From Pseudomonas fluorescens (GTDB lineage: Bacteria; Pseudomonadota; Gammaproteobacteria; Pseudomonadales; Pseudomonadaceae): a stretch of 64,000 bases of DNA. Under the pieces are notes generated by a model. The model was not told the DNA's origin and ran no database searches. It worked only from the letters and a program-made list of their open reading frames with translations. This document shows positions 39,123-48,820 of the stretch, piece after piece; position 1 is the first letter of the stretch; each line of letters starts with the position of its first letter. Location: contig NZ_CABVHQ010000001.1 of assembly GCF_902497895.1 (NCBI RefSeq), positions 1 to 64,000 on the forward strand, in the 5' to 3' direction. The position numbers and the translations under genes were made by a program.

Positions 39123-39214
39123 GGAATTTCTCCGTCATACGGCGATTGCCGCGTGTGCATTCATTGTCGGCAGGGAGGCTGTAAAGGAGCGAGATCGAGG
39201 GGTGAGGCGAGGCA

Positions 39215-39240
39215 TAAAGAATGTGTAAAAAGTGGGGAAA
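39215..39240 (-). promoter_or_regulatory. possible KdpE-binding region upstream of kdpF
   Basis: On the minus strand an AT-rich patch reads CACTTTTTACACATTCTTTA, about 95-115 bases before kdpF. It recalls the T-rich CTTTTTTTACAC core of the E. coli KdpE operator. The comparison is from memory, with no alignment behind it. The rest of 39123-39283 shows no convincing -35/-10 pair. Confidence 0.3.
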
Positions 39241-39283
39241 TGCCCCGATCAAATGCGATGCTGACCGGGCGGCAATACAACCT

Positions 39284-39380
39284 CCTGTAGGAGCTGCCGA
39301 AGGCTGCGATCTTTTGATTTTAGAGGTCAGTCGCATCGCCAAAGATCAAAAGATCGCAGCCTTCGGCAGCTCCTGCGAGG
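39284..39380. repeat. REPIN upstream of the kdp operon
   Basis: Inverted arms of the CTGCCGAAGGCTGCGATC variant (the CCGAAGG form, as at 16576) flank a 36-base loop. It separates the kdp promoter region from the divergent DUF2897-type gene. Confidence 0.87.
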
Positions 39381-39489
39381 AGTAACAGGCCTACAATGAA
39401 ACCACTGAGAAACGCGATTACTCAAAGTGGTATATGCACAACCATCGGGCGAAATCCTTCGCCCCGTGGCTGCCTTGAAGGAGAGCCCT

Positions 39490-39657
39490 ATGCCCTGGTA
39501 TGCCTGGTTGATTCTGATAGTTGCAATCGGCTCGATCGTCGGCGGCTTGATGATGCTGCGCGACACCGCCAACAAGGTGGAGCTGACCGAAGAACAACGT
39601 AAACGCGTGGCAGAACGCAATGCGGAAGCGGACGCCAAGGATGCGCAGGATCGTTGA
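39490..39657 (+). CDS. DUF2897-family small membrane peptide
   Basis: This 55-residue peptide has one N-terminal membrane helix (MPWYAWLILIVAIGSIVGG) followed by a highly charged helical tail (KVELTEEQRKRVAERNAEAD). This matches what I remember of Pseudomonas DUF2897 proteins. The ATG at 39490 follows AAGGAGAG. The function is unknown. A terminator follows immediately, so it is a single-gene unit. Confidence 0.75.
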   Translation: MPWYAWLILIVAIGSIVGGLMMLRDTANKVELTEEQRKRVAERNAEADAKDAQDR

Positions 39658-39660
39658 CTG

Positions 39661-39695
39661 AAACCCCGTCATTGAGAACCAATGACGGGGTTTTT
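39661..39695 (+). terminator. Rho-independent terminator after the DUF2897-type gene
   Basis: A stem ACCCCGTCATTG / CAATGACGGGGT with a short loop is followed by five Ts. It starts four bases after the stop codon. Confidence 0.88.
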
Positions 39696-39720
39696 CATAT
39701 CTATCGCCATGCACAGAACT

Positions 39721-39916
39721 TGTGGCGAGAGGGCTTGCCCCGCACTGGCCCCGTAGCAGCTGCCGAAGGCTGCGTTCGGTCTGGGCCGCATCCGGACGCA
39801 GCGGTCGTAAAATCAGGCACTGCGGTATTCCAGACAATCCGTGCAAGCAGGATTTGCGACTGCTGCGGTCGAGCGCGACCCCGGTCCGAACGCAGCCTTC
39901 GGCAGCTGCTACGGGG
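39721..39916. repeat. inverted REP arms of the GTAGCAGCTGCC variant around a long loop
   Basis: Arms CCCCGTAGCAGCTGCCGAAGG (39749) and the matching CCTTCGGCAGCTGCTACGGGG (39896-39916) enclose about 125 bases containing smaller palindromes, such as CGCAGCGGTCGTAAA against TTTGCGACTGCTGCG. A solo GI-type arm (TGTGGCGAGAGGGCTTGCC) precedes it. It uses the same arm as the 96-bp array at 27586. The 409-base gap between the DUF2897-type gene and tpsB otherwise contains only the terminator and the tpsB leader. Confidence 0.75.
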
Positions 39917-40066
39917 TGCGGCGCCTCGTCCTACATATTCCCCCTCCAAGTCCTACATTCGCAGGACGGATCCCACACCAAATCCAGACGCACGCCCCCG
40001 TATTTGCTGGCCCAAAGCGCTTTAGACTTTGTGTTACAGCCATTGGCAATTACGAGTATCGGGCTT

Positions 40067-41779
40067 ATGCCGAATGTCCATTTCCGGTTCGCACTCCGCA
40101 CCTCCGACTTCTGGTTGGCGATCATCCTGTCGATTGGACTGATGTATGTACCCTCTGCCTGGGGTGACGATCCATCGATCAGCGATCTGAACCTGCGCTC
40201 GCAAGACCGTGAACGGCGAACCCGCGAGCAACTGGAGCTCGACCAGCGTCTGCGTCTGCTGGAACGCTCCGGCCCCGCGCAACCGGAACACACGACCCCC
40301 GAGTCGGCTTCGCCTGGCAGCGAAAGCTGCTGGAGTTTTCAAGGACTGCGACTGGCCGGCAATACCTTGATCACTCAGCAGCAGATCATCGCCCGACTCG
40401 ACACGCTGATCACGCCCTGCATGAATGCCCAACAGATCAATCAGCTGTTGGCAGCCCTCACCCAGCTGTATGTCGATGCCGGCTATATCGCCAGCCGCCC
40501 CTATCTGGCGAGCCCACCGCAAGATGCACAGAGCCTGGACATCATCATCGAGGAAGGCTTCGTCGAATCCATCGAACTGGAAGATCCGACCCAAGCTGTG
40601 TCACTCCAGGGCGCGTTCCCCGGGATGCTTGGCAAACCCTTGCAGTTGCGCGATCTGGAGCAGGGCCTCGACCAGTTGAACCGCCTGCGCTCTCTGGACC
40701 TGACCGCTGACATCGCGCCTGGCGCATTGGCCGGCGGCTCGCGGCTGATCATTCGTTCGCGCACCCAAGCGGCGCCATGGGCCGCAGCGTTGAACGCCAA
40801 CAACCGAGGCAACCAGCAAACCGGGCGCAACCGTGCCGCGTTGAGCCTGAGCCTCGATAGCCCATTGGGGCTGAACGACTTCGTCAGCCTCAATGGCAGC
40901 ACATCGCTGAATCGGCAAGACGCCTACAGCCGCAGCCAAAGCCTGTACTACAACATTCCTTATGGTTTCTGGACCCTTGGCCTGAGCCTGAGCCGCGCCG
41001 AGTACCGTTATCCGATTCAGCTCAAGCACCAGGTCGTGGTCAGCAACGGTCAGACCGACCAGTACGCTCTGAGCCTCAACCGCATGCTTTGGCGCGATCA
41101 GGGCACATTGCTGAACGGCACGCTGCGCCTGAGCTCCAAGCGCTCGGACAGCTACTTTGCCGGGCAGCACCTGCGCATCCAGAGCCCGCGTCTGACAGTG
41201 GCCGAGGCCAGTCTCAACCTGCTCAAGGTCTCGGACGGAATCTGGAGCAGCACCCTCAGTTACGCCCAAGGGCTGGACTGGCTGGGCGCCGACCGCGATA
41301 GCGAGCGGCTTACCCAGCGCTTGCCACAAGCGCAATTTCGCAAGTACCGCGCCGACATCAGCTACTGGCGCCAAAGCCGCGACGCCCTGTGGAACTGGGA
41401 CAGTCAACTGGCCCTGCAATACAGCCCCGACCTGCTGCCGAGCCTCGAGCAAATGCTGTTGACCGATGACTACGCGGTCCGGGGTTTTCGTCTTGGCTCG
41501 CTGTCCGCCGCCAAGGGCGCCGTATGGCGCAATACCCTGAGTCTGCCGCGAACATTCAGCCCACAGCTACGCATCACTCCGCGCGTGGGGCTCGACAGTG
41601 GCTGGGGGAAATATACCCAGGGCGCCAGAAGCCAGCGGTTGGCGGGCGCGAGCGTTGGCCTCGGTTTCAGCGGAAAAAACTTTCAAGTCGATGTCGACTA
41701 CCAACGCCGGCTGTACAGCTCGCGACCTTTAAACCCGGAGCCGGGTTTCTGGCTAATGGAGGTGAACCTCTGGATTTGA
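40067..41779 (+). CDS. two-partner secretion outer-membrane transporter (FhaC/ShlB/HecB family)
   Basis: This 570-residue TpsB protein has a signal peptide ending near AWG33, an N-terminal helix rich in charged residues, POTRA domains (from about residue 85, SCWSFQGLRLAGNTLI) and a C-terminal 16-strand barrel ending in a short aromatic strand (WLMEVNLWI). Such proteins recognise the TPS domain of a partner exoprotein and move it across the outer membrane. Start ATG 40067 was chosen because the upstream frame runs through a REP block. The partner gene starts 105 bases downstream. Confidence 0.88.
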   Translation: MPNVHFRFALRTSDFWLAIILSIGLMYVPSAWGDDPSISDLNLRSQDRERRTREQLELDQRLRLLERSGPAQPEHTTPESASPGSESCWSFQGLRLAGNTLITQQQIIARLDTLITPCMNAQQINQLLAALTQLYVDAGYIASRPYLASPPQDAQSLDIIIEEGFVESIELEDPTQAVSLQGAFPGMLGKPLQLRDLEQGLDQLNRLRSLDLTADIAPGALAGGSRLIIRSRTQAAPWAAALNANNRGNQQTGRNRAALSLSLDSPLGLNDFVSLNGSTSLNRQDAYSRSQSLYYNIPYGFWTLGLSLSRAEYRYPIQLKHQVVVSNGQTDQYALSLNRMLWRDQGTLLNGTLRLSSKRSDSYFAGQHLRIQSPRLTVAEASLNLLKVSDGIWSSTLSYAQGLDWLGADRDSERLTQRLPQAQFRKYRADISYWRQSRDALWNWDSQLALQYSPDLLPSLEQMLLTDDYAVRGFRLGSLSAAKGAVWRNTLSLPRTFSPQLRITPRVGLDSGWGKYTQGARSQRLAGASVGLGFSGKNFQVDVDYQRRLYSSRPLNPEPGFWLMEVNLWI

Positions 41780-41884
41780 AACAAAGGAAATCCTGGAAGA
41801 TTTCCCAAGGAGCGATCAATCGTGCCCGCAAGGACGATAAGGACATTGCACGCAAACCCATAACAACAATCAAAAGGTTTCGTC

Positions 41885-44800
41885 ATGAAAACAAAAACAA
41901 CACTCCCGCCCCTGCGACTGAGACCCTGCCAGACATTGCGCTGGGTCATTTCCGGACTGGTATTCGTCCCTTACATACAACCGGCACTGGCCGAAAACCT
42001 GACCCCGGTACCCGGCGGCGCCCTGGTTTCCCGTGAACAAGGCGTTCCGGTGGTCGGCATTGTCGCGCCCAATGGCGCGGGTGTTTCGCACAACCAGTTT
42101 TACGACTACAACGTCGAACGCCAGGGTCTGGTGCTGAACAACTCACTGGTGCCCGGGACGTCCCAATTGGCCGGTCAGCTCGGTGCCAACTCGCAGTTCA
42201 ACGGACGCGACGCCAGCCTGATTCTCAACGAAGTCATCAGTCGCAATGCCTCGAGCATCGCCGGGGCACAGGAAATTTTCGGCCGGGCTGCGGACTATGT
42301 ACTGGCCAATCCCAACGGCATCAACGTCAATGGTGCGAGCTTCATCAACACCCCCCGGGCCAGTTTCGTGGTTGGCAGCCCGGAACTCGAAGACGGTCGC
42401 CTGACCCGCCTGAACACCTTCAACGCCAGCGGTGATTTGCAGGTCGGACAGCTTGGCCTGCACAACAACGGCGGCGCCATCGACTTGCTCGCACCGCGCG
42501 TGACCACCGACGGCGACATCAGCGCGCAGACCACCTTGAACCTGACGGCCGGGCGCAACCAGGTGAACTACGCCAGTGGAAACGTCGAGCAGAGCCGCAA
42601 CTCGCCGGGCAGCCAGCGACGGGTCGACGCACAACTGTTCGGCGCCATGCGTGCGGGACGAATCAATATCGTCAGCACCGCCGATGGCGCCGGGGTCAGG
42701 ATTGCCGCGCCCATCACTTCGAGGGCAGACCTGAAGATCGAGTCAGCCGGTGATCTGGAGATCACCGGCAAAACCCGACCCAACAACCTGAATGTGCAAC
42801 GCACGGTTCTGAGCAGCACCGAGGGCGATGCCCGTCTGTCTGCCAAGGGCGACTTGACCCTCAAGGCCGCCGACGTTAACGGGCGCAATATCGATGCTGT
42901 AGCAGGCCGCAACCTGCGACTCGATGCCCTGAGCGCCGAACAAAAAACCGAGACTCATGAAGACTGGGAAAAGAAATTCTGGTTCATCACCACCGAAACC
43001 TACGACAAAAACCGCACTGAAACCCGCCGTCGGCAGCACGCCAGCAACCTGAACGCCAACGCCGACTTGCGCCTGAAGGCTGGTGAAAACGTCGAGTTCA
43101 AAGCCTCTACCGCCAAGGCCGGCGGCCAGTTACAGGTCGATGCCGGCAAGGACTTGCTAGTCACTGCGCTGAACGACTCGACCGATATCAAAGAGAAGGT
43201 CAATCACCGCAAAAACCTCTGGCGCGGTGACTATGAAACAAACGAGCACAGCGAAAAAGCCCAAGGCAGCCATCTGCAAAGCGGTGCCGCGATGAATCTC
43301 ACCGCCAAAGGCAATGTGCAGGTACGGGGCAGCCAAGTCGAAAGCAACGGCGACATGACGATTCAGGCCGGCGGAAAAGTCCAGATTGACGCTTCCCGAG
43401 TCGCACAATCGAGCTACCAGAAGAATTATGAAGGCGACCTGGTCTCCGGTAGCTTTTTCGGCGAGAACGGCAAGGACGATCAGAGTAAGGATCTGGCGGT
43501 TGGCAGCCGGGTCGAGGCCCAAGGCAAGCTGCGGGTGATCTCCGAGGACGTCACCATCAGCGGCAGCCGGGTGCTGGGTAAACAGGACGCACTGTTGATC
43601 AGCAACAGCGGCGCGTTGACCGTCGATGGTGCGCAAAACCTTGAACACTCCGACAAATCAGATAAAGACAGCAAGCTCTTCGGCCTGATCAAGGATCAAA
43701 CACGCACACAGAACGACACCGGCACTCACGTCGGTAGCCAGGTGCAATCGCAGAGCAATCTGCGCCTGCAAAGCGCCAGCGACTTGAACGTGATCGGCGC
43801 CGAGGTCAAGGCCCAAGGCAAGCTCGAACTCACGGCGAACAACGACATTAACCTGCGGGCAGCCAACAGCAGTGGGAAAACCATCCGCGAAACCGACACC
43901 CACAGTTTTTCGGCCTCAGCCGGGGAAACCAAAAAAGCCGCCGACGGAATCAAAGGTTCGAAGCAATACAAGGCCGAGGTCGGCTATAACCAGAAGGAAA
44001 CCAAAAACACCCTGGATACCCTCACCCACGAGCGCAGCCAACTGAGTGGCGGCACAGTGGAACTGCTGGCCGGCAATAACCTGCAGGTCAAAGGTTCACA
44101 AGTCGAGGCCACGGCCGGAGATCTGCAGCTCAAGGCAAAATCCATCGAGCTGTTGAGCGAAGCGGACAAAACCACCGACCGTACCCAGGAGAAGAACCTC
44201 AACCTGGGTGCATTCGGCACCGGCGGCATGGACCGCGCCGGGACCGGCTACCAGGTCGGTAAAGAGAGCATCGACACCAACGCTCAAGCATCCACCGTCA
44301 AGTCAAGCCAGCTCAGCGCCCGTGATAACCTGAAACTGATCGCCGATAACGGCCAGGGAACCATCATCACCGAAGCGGCCAGGGTCAAGGCCGGTAAGGA
44401 CCTGGTTGTCAGCGCCGGCAGCATGGAAAACCGTGAAGCCCATGACAGCAAGTCCGAGATTCGCGACGTCAACACATGGACCGCCAGTCTTGGCGCCAGC
44501 CTCGAGTATAAGGACGTGACCCGGCCCATACAGAAAATGATCGAGGACACCGGGCAGAGCAAGTTCTACCAACCCTTGGCGATCGATGCGATCGAAACGC
44601 CTAACGTCGGAGCCGACCTGGCCTTCAATCTGCTCGACACCAAGACCGGCACAGACTCCACCAAAGCCGTGGTCAGCGAGTTCGAAGGCGCAGCGGTGAA
44701 GGTCGCGGTCGAAGGTGCACTGACCGACACCGGCACCCGCTACACCGCTACTGAGGGACAGGTCGCAATCACGGCCGATACCCATGAGTTCCTCGCCGCC

Positions 44801-46696
44801 GAAGACACCTCCAGCACACACACCAAAGGCACCGACGTCGACGCCAGCCTGCGGGTCTATACCAGCACCGGCAGCGACATCAACGCCCGGGCGGCGGGTT
44901 CCGGCGGCAGCTTTGACCTGGCCAGAACCACTAGCACTGCGCTGCCCGGTAGCCTGTCAGGCAAGCAGGGTATCCAGATCCAGCTGGGCGCCGACGGCCG
45001 CTACGAAGGCACTCGTTTCGACGCGCAACAGGGCGTTCTGAGCATTCATACGCCTGGTTCATTGACCTTCGACGAAGCCCGCGACCGCCAAACTTCCAAG
45101 GAAAACACCCTCGGCGGCTTCGCCTGGCTGGAAGGCGGCACCAGCCCGACCAGCGGGAAAAAAGCCAACGGTGGCTTCCAGCTCGACAAATCCGGCCTGC
45201 GTACCGAGGACACTCAGGGCCGCGGCGCCATGCTGCACGCCAAGGGTCTTACCGACATCGTCGCCGGGCAGGACCTGACTGTGCATGGCGCGCAGATCGG
45301 TGACGCAAAAAACAAAAATGGCGAGGTCAATCTGCACGCTGGCAATACCCTTGAATACCTCGCTGGTGTCGATACCCATGAGGCCCAGGGCAGCAAGATC
45401 GGAGGCGGCGCCCGGCTGAGTTTAAAAGCTACTCAGACCGCCGAGAGCAGCACGAAAGGCGGTGGAATCGGTGCACAGTTCAGCCTGGGCAAAACCGACG
45501 AAAGCAGCCAGATCCAGCGTGGTGGCAGTATCGACAGCGCGGGCAAGGTTCATATCGAAGCTGAAAACGGCCGCCTGCAAGGGCTTCAGGGCAAGGCTCA
45601 AGCATTCGAACTGGCGGCCAATAACGGCGACCTGATTCTCGAGTCGGCGACTTCCACGCAAAAGCGCGATAACAAATCCATTGGCCTAGGCCTGGGCATC
45701 AATGCCACCGGTAGCTCGGACAACGCCAACAACGCCTCCGGACTGTTTGGCCGGGTGAAGCTGGAAATCGACAAGCTCGATAGCCTGACCCATGACAACA
45801 CCCGACTGAACGCCGACCGGGTCCAGCTCGACAGCCGCGGTGACACTCGATTGGCGGGGGCGACCATCAACGCCAAACACGTCCGCGGCCAGATCGATGG
45901 CGATTTGCTGGTTGCGAGCCGCCAGGATCAAGTGAAGGGGGTAACTGTGAAAGTGGATGCGCAACTGACGACCGAAAAGAACCCCAACGGCGTAGTCGAC
46001 AAAGTGGGGGCGCTCGGCGGTCCTGCCGCCGATACCCTCAAAGACAAGACCAAGGGCTTCTACGAGAAAGCCGCCGACAAGGCCAAGGACCTCAAGGACA
46101 ACCTGGTTGCCAAGGTCGGTGACGCCAGGGAAAAACTCGGTAACAAGTTGACCCGCAGTGATAGCTACGATCTGGACAAGGCACGTACTGCTGCGCCGGC
46201 CTCGTCGCCAGTGCAGGAAGGTTTCAGCGCCAACGCCAGCAGCGCCGAAATCGCCCACTCACGGCTCAAGGACCTGTTCTTCAAAAATCCGCGAAACCGC
46301 GATATCACACCAACCTTGCTGGTGGATGTCAGCCATGCCAGCAAGGACAGCGTCGCCCAGGCTTCAAGCATCAAGGGCATCGACAGCGTGGACTTGCAGG
46401 TTGGCGGCAAGGTCAATCTGATTGGCGCGCGGATCAGCTCCACCCGAGGTTCGGTTGACTTGGGCGGCGCATCGGTCAACGCCAAGGACCTGAATGGCCG
46501 TGACTACCGGGCCGATGTCGGCCTGAATTCGTCGACTTCTGTCACGCAGAGCGGTACTGAAATAGTCAAGGAACTGCTGAAAAAACGCGACTCAAAAACC
46601 AAGGAGGACGAGTTGTTCAATATCGGTCTGCTGCGCGGCGGCGGACATAATGAAAGCCAGACCCTGGCCAGCGGCATCGATCAGAAAACCCGCTGA
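41885..46696 (+). CDS. filamentous haemagglutinin-type exoprotein (TpsA)
   Basis: This 1603-residue protein has a signal peptide (cleaved near ALA36), an N-terminal TPS secretion domain with the diagnostic NPNGI at 142-146, and then long beta-helix repeats. Runs such as 'LQSASDLNVIGAEVKAQGKLEL' type strands and KGSQVEATAGDLQLKA recur. The C-terminal third is lysine/aspartate rich. It would be exported by the TpsB upstream and act at the surface in adhesion or biofilm formation. There is no VENN pretoxin motif or recognisable toxin domain, and no immunity-like gene follows, so a CdiA role is not supported. Confidence 0.85.
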   Translation: MKTKTTLPPLRLRPCQTLRWVISGLVFVPYIQPALAENLTPVPGGALVSREQGVPVVGIVAPNGAGVSHNQFYDYNVERQGLVLNNSLVPGTSQLAGQLGANSQFNGRDASLILNEVISRNASSIAGAQEIFGRAADYVLANPNGINVNGASFINTPRASFVVGSPELEDGRLTRLNTFNASGDLQVGQLGLHNNGGAIDLLAPRVTTDGDISAQTTLNLTAGRNQVNYASGNVEQSRNSPGSQRRVDAQLFGAMRAGRINIVSTADGAGVRIAAPITSRADLKIESAGDLEITGKTRPNNLNVQRTVLSSTEGDARLSAKGDLTLKAADVNGRNIDAVAGRNLRLDALSAEQKTETHEDWEKKFWFITTETYDKNRTETRRRQHASNLNANADLRLKAGENVEFKASTAKAGGQLQVDAGKDLLVTALNDSTDIKEKVNHRKNLWRGDYETNEHSEKAQGSHLQSGAAMNLTAKGNVQVRGSQVESNGDMTIQAGGKVQIDASRVAQSSYQKNYEGDLVSGSFFGENGKDDQSKDLAVGSRVEAQGKLRVISEDVTISGSRVLGKQDALLISNSGALTVDGAQNLEHSDKSDKDSKLFGLIKDQTRTQNDTGTHVGSQVQSQSNLRLQSASDLNVIGAEVKAQGKLELTANNDINLRAANSSGKTIRETDTHSFSASAGETKKAADGIKGSKQYKAEVGYNQKETKNTLDTLTHERSQLSGGTVELLAGNNLQVKGSQVEATAGDLQLKAKSIELLSEADKTTDRTQEKNLNLGAFGTGGMDRAGTGYQVGKESIDTNAQASTVKSSQLSARDNLKLIADNGQGTIITEAARVKAGKDLVVSAGSMENREAHDSKSEIRDVNTWTASLGASLEYKDVTRPIQKMIEDTGQSKFYQPLAIDAIETPNVGADLAFNLLDTKTGTDSTKAVVSEFEGAAVKVAVEGALTDTGTRYTATEGQVAITADTHEFLAAEDTSSTHTKGTDVDASLRVYTSTGSDINARAAGSGGSFDLARTTSTALPGSLSGKQGIQIQLGADGRYEGTRFDAQQGVLSIHTPGSLTFDEARDRQTSKENTLGGFAWLEGGTSPTSGKKANGGFQLDKSGLRTEDTQGRGAMLHAKGLTDIVAGQDLTVHGAQIGDAKNKNGEVNLHAGNTLEYLAGVDTHEAQGSKIGGGARLSLKATQTAESSTKGGGIGAQFSLGKTDESSQIQRGGSIDSAGKVHIEAENGRLQGLQGKAQAFELAANNGDLILESATSTQKRDNKSIGLGLGINATGSSDNANNASGLFGRVKLEIDKLDSLTHDNTRLNADRVQLDSRGDTRLAGATINAKHVRGQIDGDLLVASRQDQVKGVTVKVDAQLTTEKNPNGVVDKVGALGGPAADTLKDKTKGFYEKAADKAKDLKDNLVAKVGDAREKLGNKLTRSDSYDLDKARTAAPASSPVQEGFSANASSAEIAHSRLKDLFFKNPRNRDITPTLLVDVSHASKDSVAQASSIKGIDSVDLQVGGKVNLIGARISSTRGSVDLGGASVNAKDLNGRDYRADVGLNSSTSVTQSGTEIVKELLKKRDSKTKEDELFNIGLLRGGGHNESQTLASGIDQKTR

Positions 46697-46947
46697 CCAA
46701 ACCAAAAGGAACCTATCGCAGCCTGTCACCAGCCCCGCTCTATGCAGGAACTGGTGCAGGTGGCCCAACGCCCGATGCACTGCGGCGGCTCATGGTGATT
46801 GCCTTATGAGTGCTCAACAGTCCTCAGCCAATCCATAACCACTATTGGTGCCAACCAGTTCCCAGAATCAGCGCATGCAGAAATAGAAGTACGGTCACCA
46901 TCCAATTTACCTTGGTTAATATGCGCGATTGTTGTGGAGACTCTTAG

Positions 46948-47505
46948 ATGCGTTACTCGCAAGACCATAAAGCCCGGACCCATCAGCGCATCATCAAGGA
47001 AGCTTCAGTGCGTTTTCGCCGAGACGGTATCGGCGCTACCGGTCTGCAACCGCTGATGAAAGCCCTGGGCCTGACCCACGGGGGTTTTTATTCCCACTTC
47101 AAATCCAAAGACGAACTGGTGGAAAAAGCTCTCCAGGCCGCCGGCGAACAAGTCGACGTTCGCTGCGCCGAACTCTTCGCCCAGGAACGCCCGCTGGAAG
47201 CGTTCATCGACACCTACCTTTCCGAATGGCACCAGACCTCCCCCGATCAGGGCTGCCCGCTGCCCACCATGTCTTCGGAACTCGGCCAGCGCGGGCAACC
47301 CAGCCCGACCAGCGATGCCATCCTCGACTCAAGACTCAAGCAAGTGGAAACCGCCCTCGGCGGCCCGAATGCCGCCGATCAGAGCATCATCGTGATGTCG
47401 ACCCTGGTGGGGGCGCTGATGCTGTCGCGCAGTGTCGAGAACCCGGAACTGGCCACGCGGATTCTCGATATCACCCGCGACTTCTTGAAACAGCAGATTG
47501 ACTAA
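46948..47505 (+). CDS. TetR/AcrR-family transcriptional regulator
   Basis: This 185-residue repressor-type protein has an N-terminal helix-turn-helix (GATGLQPLMKALGLTHGGFYSHFKSKDELV, residues about 29-58) and a C-terminal ligand-binding domain containing QGCPLPTMSSELG. ATG 46948 has a GGAG site. It is convergent with the FabF-like gene (3-base gap) and may control the FabF-like/SDR pair: a repeated motif overlaps the SDR promoter. Its effector is unknown; the 'Cys-Pro-Leu' region resembles YxaF-type regulators. Confidence 0.85.
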   Translation: MRYSQDHKARTHQRIIKEASVRFRRDGIGATGLQPLMKALGLTHGGFYSHFKSKDELVEKALQAAGEQVDVRCAELFAQERPLEAFIDTYLSEWHQTSPDQGCPLPTMSSELGQRGQPSPTSDAILDSRLKQVETALGGPNAADQSIIVMSTLVGALMLSRSVENPELATRILDITRDFLKQQID

Positions 47506-47508
47506 GCG

Positions 47509-48783
47509 TCAACCCTGCCAGCGCTTGAACAACACACTGGCGTTCACCCCGCCAAAGCCGAAGCCATTGGACAACGCATACTCGATCGCCATCGGCCGCG
47601 CCTGGCCATGGACGATGTCCAGACCTGCGACTGCCGCATCCGGGTTATCCAGATTCAGCGTGGCCGGCGCGATCTGATCGCGGATCGCCAGAATGGTAAA
47701 GATCGCCTCAATCCCGCCAGCAGCGCCCAACAGGTGCCCGGTGGCGGACTTGGTCGAAGTCACCGCAACCTCCGGGTGCTCACCGAATAACGACTTGATA
47801 GCGGCGATTTCAGCCAGATCACCCACCGGCGTAGAAGTCGCGTGAGCGTTGAGATGCTGCACCTGGCCCGCGCTGATCCCGGCCTGGGCCAATGCCAGCG
47901 CCATGGAACGCCGCGCACCGCTGCCATCCTCCGGGCCGGCGGTCAGATGATAGGCATCGGCACTGGTGCCATAACCGACCAGCTCCGCCAACGGCTGAGC
48001 GCCACGGGCCAATGCGTGCTCCAGCTCCTCAATCACCAGAAGCCCCGCGCCCTCGCCCATGACAAAGCCATCGCGGCCACTGTCGAACGGCCGCGAAGCG
48101 CGCTCAGGCGTCTCGTTATAACCACTGGACAAGGCCCTGGCCGCCGCGAACCCGGCAAGACTGACTCGATCGATGGCCGCTTCCGCGCCACCACAGACCG
48201 CAATATCCGCCTCGCCACACCGAATCAAGCGTGCCGCATCACCAATCGCCTGAACGCCTGCGGCACAAGCGGTTACCGGCGCACCCAGCGGGCCTTTGAA
48301 ACCGTGCTGGATCGACACATGACCCGCCGCCAGATTGACCAGGAATGACGGAATGGTGAACGGCGACAAACGTCGCGGGCCCTTGCTGTCGGTGGTTCGT
48401 ACCGCATCGGCAATCGCGCCGAAACCACCCACCCCCGATCCAATGATCGTCGCCGTACGCTCCTGCGCCCGAGCATCGCCCGCCACCCAACCCGCCTGCT
48501 CCAGCGCCTGCTGCGCAGCCGCCATGGCGAACAGAATGAAGCGGTCCATCTTCTTCTGCTCTTTGGGTGACGTCGCCCGATCCGGATCAAACCCCGCCTC
48601 GCTATCCTCCGCCAGAGTAGGCACCACACCGCCAACCCTGGCCGACAAATCAGCCACCACCGCGTCCGGCAACTGGCGCAGGCCCGAACGACCGGCGAGC
48701 AAACGCTCCCAGACCGGCTCGACACCGCAACCCAACGGCGACACCAAACCCATGCCGGTCACTACCACTCGACGTCCGCTCAT
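47509..48783 (-). CDS. FabF-like beta-ketoacyl-ACP synthase II
   Basis: This 424-residue condensing enzyme has the complete Cys-His-His triad: Cys173 (VTACAAGVQ), His313 (NAHATSTPVGD) and His350 (SATGHLLGAAGG). Such enzymes condense acyl thioesters with malonyl-ACP. It is not in a fab operon and pairs with a dehydrogenase 37 bases away on the same strand. A role in a specialised fatty acyl or quorum-type product is possible but unproven; it could also simply be an accessory KASII. Confidence 0.88.
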   Translation of the reverse strand: MSGRRVVVTGMGLVSPLGCGVEPVWERLLAGRSGLRQLPDAVVADLSARVGGVVPTLAEDSEAGFDPDRATSPKEQKKMDRFILFAMAAAQQALEQAGWVAGDARAQERTATIIGSGVGGFGAIADAVRTTDSKGPRRLSPFTIPSFLVNLAAGHVSIQHGFKGPLGAPVTACAAGVQAIGDAARLIRCGEADIAVCGGAEAAIDRVSLAGFAAARALSSGYNETPERASRPFDSGRDGFVMGEGAGLLVIEELEHALARGAQPLAELVGYGTSADAYHLTAGPEDGSGARRSMALALAQAGISAGQVQHLNAHATSTPVGDLAEIAAIKSLFGEHPEVAVTSTKSATGHLLGAAGGIEAIFTILAIRDQIAPATLNLDNPDAAVAGLDIVHGQARPMAIEYALSNGFGFGGVNASVLFKRWQG

Positions 48784-48820
48784 AACTTCACCACCTCAAA
48801 TTCATTCATGGACCCGCCCA

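Noticed and set aside
41885..46947. Contact-dependent inhibition system (CdiA/CdiI)
   Set aside because: The exoprotein is short for CdiA, has no VENN motif or toxin-like C-terminus, and no small immunity gene follows; a plain adhesin-type TPS pair fits better.
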